Shown here: positions 12,684-14,165 of the stretch, one piece after another | How positions within the stretch are numbered: position 1 is the first letter of the stretch | Layout: every line of letters begins with the position of its first letter | Origin: Candidatus Peregrinibacteria bacterium | Lineage (GTDB): Bacteria > Patescibacteriota > Gracilibacteria > UBA1369 > JACRIC01 | Length of the DNA stretch: 14,165 nucleotides | Assembly: GCA_016235915.1 (NCBI GenBank) | Contig: JACRIC010000005.1 | Coordinates: forward strand, 1 to 14,165 | Direction: 5' to 3' | The notes under the pieces: generated by a model | What the model was told of the DNA's origin: nothing | Database searches by the model: none | What the model saw: only the letters and a program-made list of their open reading frames with translations | Made by a program: the position numbers and the translations under genes

Positions 12684-12712
12684 GCGAAAATTTCCAAAAT
12701 GGAAATTTTCGC
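12684..12712. repeat. Perfect 12-bp hairpin after the second purP gene
   Basis: GCGAAAATTTCC (12684-12695) and GGAAATTTTCGC (12701-12712) are perfect inverted repeats around a five-base loop AAAAT, starting nine bases after the stop codon at 12672-12674. No T-run follows directly (five T only at about 12730-12734), so termination would be weak. It also lies at the -35 position of a possible -10 TAGAAT (12715-12720) for the next gene, as in the purP-purP spacer. Confidence 0.6.
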
Positions 12713-12745
12713 GCTAGAATACAGGCGAATTTTTGTTTTACTCTT

Positions 12746-14095
12746 ATGAAAGTCATTTTTCTCGCGGCGGGACGGAGCAAGCGCATGGCGCCCATTCCTG
12801 ATAAAAATTTTTTGGAGTTTTGCGGACGTTCGCTGATATTTCGCCAATTTGAAATTTTGACTCAAGCGGGTTTTTTCGATTTCCTTATTATTGGAGGAGC
12901 GCATAATATCGAGAAATTGCGCGAATTTGCAAAAAATCCGGAAACACAGAGACTTTTTGGCAATCGGAAGTCAAATATTGTCGTTTTAGAGCAAGTTGAT
13001 CTCGATTCTGGCATGGCTGGGGCGGTTTTGACCGCGCAGTCTTCCCTTTCCGATGAGCCCGTGCTCGTCGTCAACAGCAATGATATTCTTGATCTTACTG
13101 CTTTTTCAGCGGTGCTCAATGCCTCGAAAGATGAAATTTTTGAGAGTTTTCTCTTGGCAAAAAAGGTTTCTGAATATTTTCCCGGCGGATATCTGGAGGT
13201 TGGCGCAGACGGCTCTCTTTCCACCATTATTGAAAAACCCGCAAAAGGAAGCGAGTCGAGCGACCTCGTAAATATTGTGGTCCATTTTCATAGAAATCCT
13301 ACAAAACTTTTTCAATATCTGAAAAATACCCACAGCGATCGCGATGATCGTTATGAAATGGCTTTATCGTCCATGCTCCACGATGGCATTCGGATGAAGG
13401 CAGTTCCGTATGACGACTTCTGGCAGGCCATAAAATATCCTTGGCATATTTTTCCCGCCGAGCGGCATTTTTTTTCCGAAATATTTTTAAAAACTGCGAA
13501 AAAAATAGCTGATTCGGCTGACATCGCGCCTTCCGCCGTCATAAAAGGAGACGTGATTATCGGCGAAGGGGTGCGGATTTTTGACGTGGCGTGTGTGAAT
13601 GGGCCGGCCTATATCGGCGATGGCACGATCGTGGCGAATCATGCTTTGGTGCGAGATTCTTTTATCGGGAGAAATTGCGTAATCGGATATTCGACGGAAG
13701 TGGCGCGGAGCGTGGTCGGAAATGATGTGTGGTTTCATACGAATTACATCGGAGACAGCGTGATTTGCGATAACTGTGCTTTTGGATCAGGAGCGGTGAC
13801 GGGAAATCTGCGGCTGGATGAAAAAAATGTGTGTGTGGAGACTCATGGCGAAAAAATCGATTGTGGATCGAATAAAATAGGGGCTCTTGTCGGACCGAAT
13901 GTTCGCATCGGCATCAATACGAGCCTTATGCCCGGAGTAAAAATCGGAGCGGATACTTTTATCGGATCAGGAATTGTTGTGGGAAAAGATATTGCTGAAG
14001 GGAGTTATGTCACGGGAAAATGGGAGCTTGAGATTCGTCCGAATAGGACTTCTATGAACGTGTCGGCAAGAGAGAAAATGCGAAAGAATCTTTAG
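12746..14095 (+). CDS. GlmU-like sugar-1-phosphate nucleotidyltransferase with left-handed beta-helix domain
   Basis: The 449-residue protein has an N-terminal nucleotidyltransferase domain (about 1-235). It opens with VIFLAAGRSKRM (3-14), a variant of the LAAGxGxRM nucleotide loop, followed by GMAGAVL, VVNSNDIL (the position of the metal-binding DxD/GD motif), IIEKPAKG and IKYPWHIF. The second domain (about 250-440) is built of hexapeptide repeats (IAPSAVIKGDVIIGEGVRI and similar), the left-handed beta-helix of acyltransferases. The layout matches the archaeal-type GlmU-like family, which makes UDP-GlcNAc, UDP-glucose or dTDP-glucose. Sugar and nucleotide are not determined by what I can see. 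A role in cell-envelope precursor supply fits nearby uppP. The ATG at 12746 is about 19 bases after the likely transcript start and has no Shine-Dalgarno. Confidence 0.85.
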   Translation: MKVIFLAAGRSKRMAPIPDKNFLEFCGRSLIFRQFEILTQAGFFDFLIIGGAHNIEKLREFAKNPETQRLFGNRKSNIVVLEQVDLDSGMAGAVLTAQSSLSDEPVLVVNSNDILDLTAFSAVLNASKDEIFESFLLAKKVSEYFPGGYLEVGADGSLSTIIEKPAKGSESSDLVNIVVHFHRNPTKLFQYLKNTHSDRDDRYEMALSSMLHDGIRMKAVPYDDFWQAIKYPWHIFPAERHFFSEIFLKTAKKIADSADIAPSAVIKGDVIIGEGVRIFDVACVNGPAYIGDGTIVANHALVRDSFIGRNCVIGYSTEVARSVVGNDVWFHTNYIGDSVICDNCAFGSGAVTGNLRLDEKNVCVETHGEKIDCGSNKIGALVGPNVRIGINTSLMPGVKIGADTFIGSGIVVGKDIAEGSYVTGKWELEIRPNRTSMNVSAREKMRKNL

Positions 14096-14165
14096 GATTT
14101 CTTCCAATTTTCCGGCCGAAGCTCTCTCACTCTTTTCCCCGCCTGCCACATCTCGGAACTGGCCA
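14092..14165 (-). CDS. Possible C-terminal end of a minus-strand gene, partial at right edge
   Basis: A minus-strand frame open from the right edge ends at TAA (14092-14094) and encodes about 23 residues, ending MWQAGKRVRELRPENWKKS. The basic, Trp-containing tail looks protein-like, and a convergent 4-bp overlap with the preceding gene would be typical for this compact genome. Too little is visible to identify it, and it may be spurious. Confidence 0.35.
   Translation of the reverse strand, partial: ASSEMWQAGKRVRELRPENWKKS

Noticed and set aside
13967..14149. 60-codon minus-strand frame at the right edge
   Set aside because: It overlaps the end of the nucleotidyltransferase out of frame. 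The alternative frame ending at 14092 gives a more protein-like tail with a small convergent overlap.

Overview
The window reads as a chromosomal segment of a small-genome bacterium, most likely a member of the Candidate Phyla Radiation (Patescibacteria, Parcubacteria- or Moranbacteria-like). That placement is an inference. It rests on AT-rich DNA, short intergenic gaps, many starts without a Shine-Dalgarno sequence, a two-helix membrane protein of a type I associate with these genomes, an S6 with a long charged tail, and an archaeal-type purine enzyme beside a bacterial one. TGA is used as an ordinary stop (purH, the LysM/M23 gene), so the Gracilibacteria/Absconditabacteria code does not apply. 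I saw no tRNA, rRNA or CRISPR array.

Left part (1-5640), all on the minus strand. Read right to left it starts with rpsF-ssb-rpsR (S6, single-strand binding protein, S18), preceded by a promoter and a leader hairpin that resembles the S6:S18 autoregulatory motif. A 124-bp hairpin element with 21-base ends follows the rpsR stop directly. Then come a beta-phosphoglucomutase-like HAD hydrolase, a palindromic spacer, proB (glutamate 5-kinase), the N-terminal stub of an AAA_14 ATPase, a two-helix membrane protein with its own promoter, a 72-residue acidic protein, and a large protein of unknown function that runs off the left edge. The last two share one reading frame and are separated by a single TAA.

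Middle (5640-9541). A 354-bp divergent intergenic region leads into a secreted LysM-LysM-M23 peptidoglycan hydrolase, yidD, and purH with its own promoter. purH runs tail to tail, with an 11-bp overlap, into a minus-strand toxin-antitoxin pair (Phd/YefM-like antitoxin, PemK/MazF-like toxin).

Right part (9541-14165), plus strand. uppP (undecaprenyl-diphosphatase) has a promoter that predicts a nearly leaderless message. Two tandem genes of the PurP family (formate- and ATP-dependent FAICAR synthetase, best known from Archaea) follow. The first keeps the family motifs. The second keeps the fold and length but has changed several conserved motifs. A GlmU-like nucleotidyltransferase/left-handed beta-helix protein ends the run, and a minus-strand gene probably enters from the right edge.

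Two themes connect the genes. The last steps of purine synthesis are represented three times in 5.4 kb (purH, purP, purP-like), with PurH the only visible enzyme for closing IMP. The cell-envelope genes (LysM/M23 hydrolase, yidD, uppP, the sugar nucleotidyltransferase) are interleaved with them. The most unusual regulatory signal is a three-copy repeat between the two purP genes that can fold into two mutually exclusive hairpins overlapping the promoter of the second gene.
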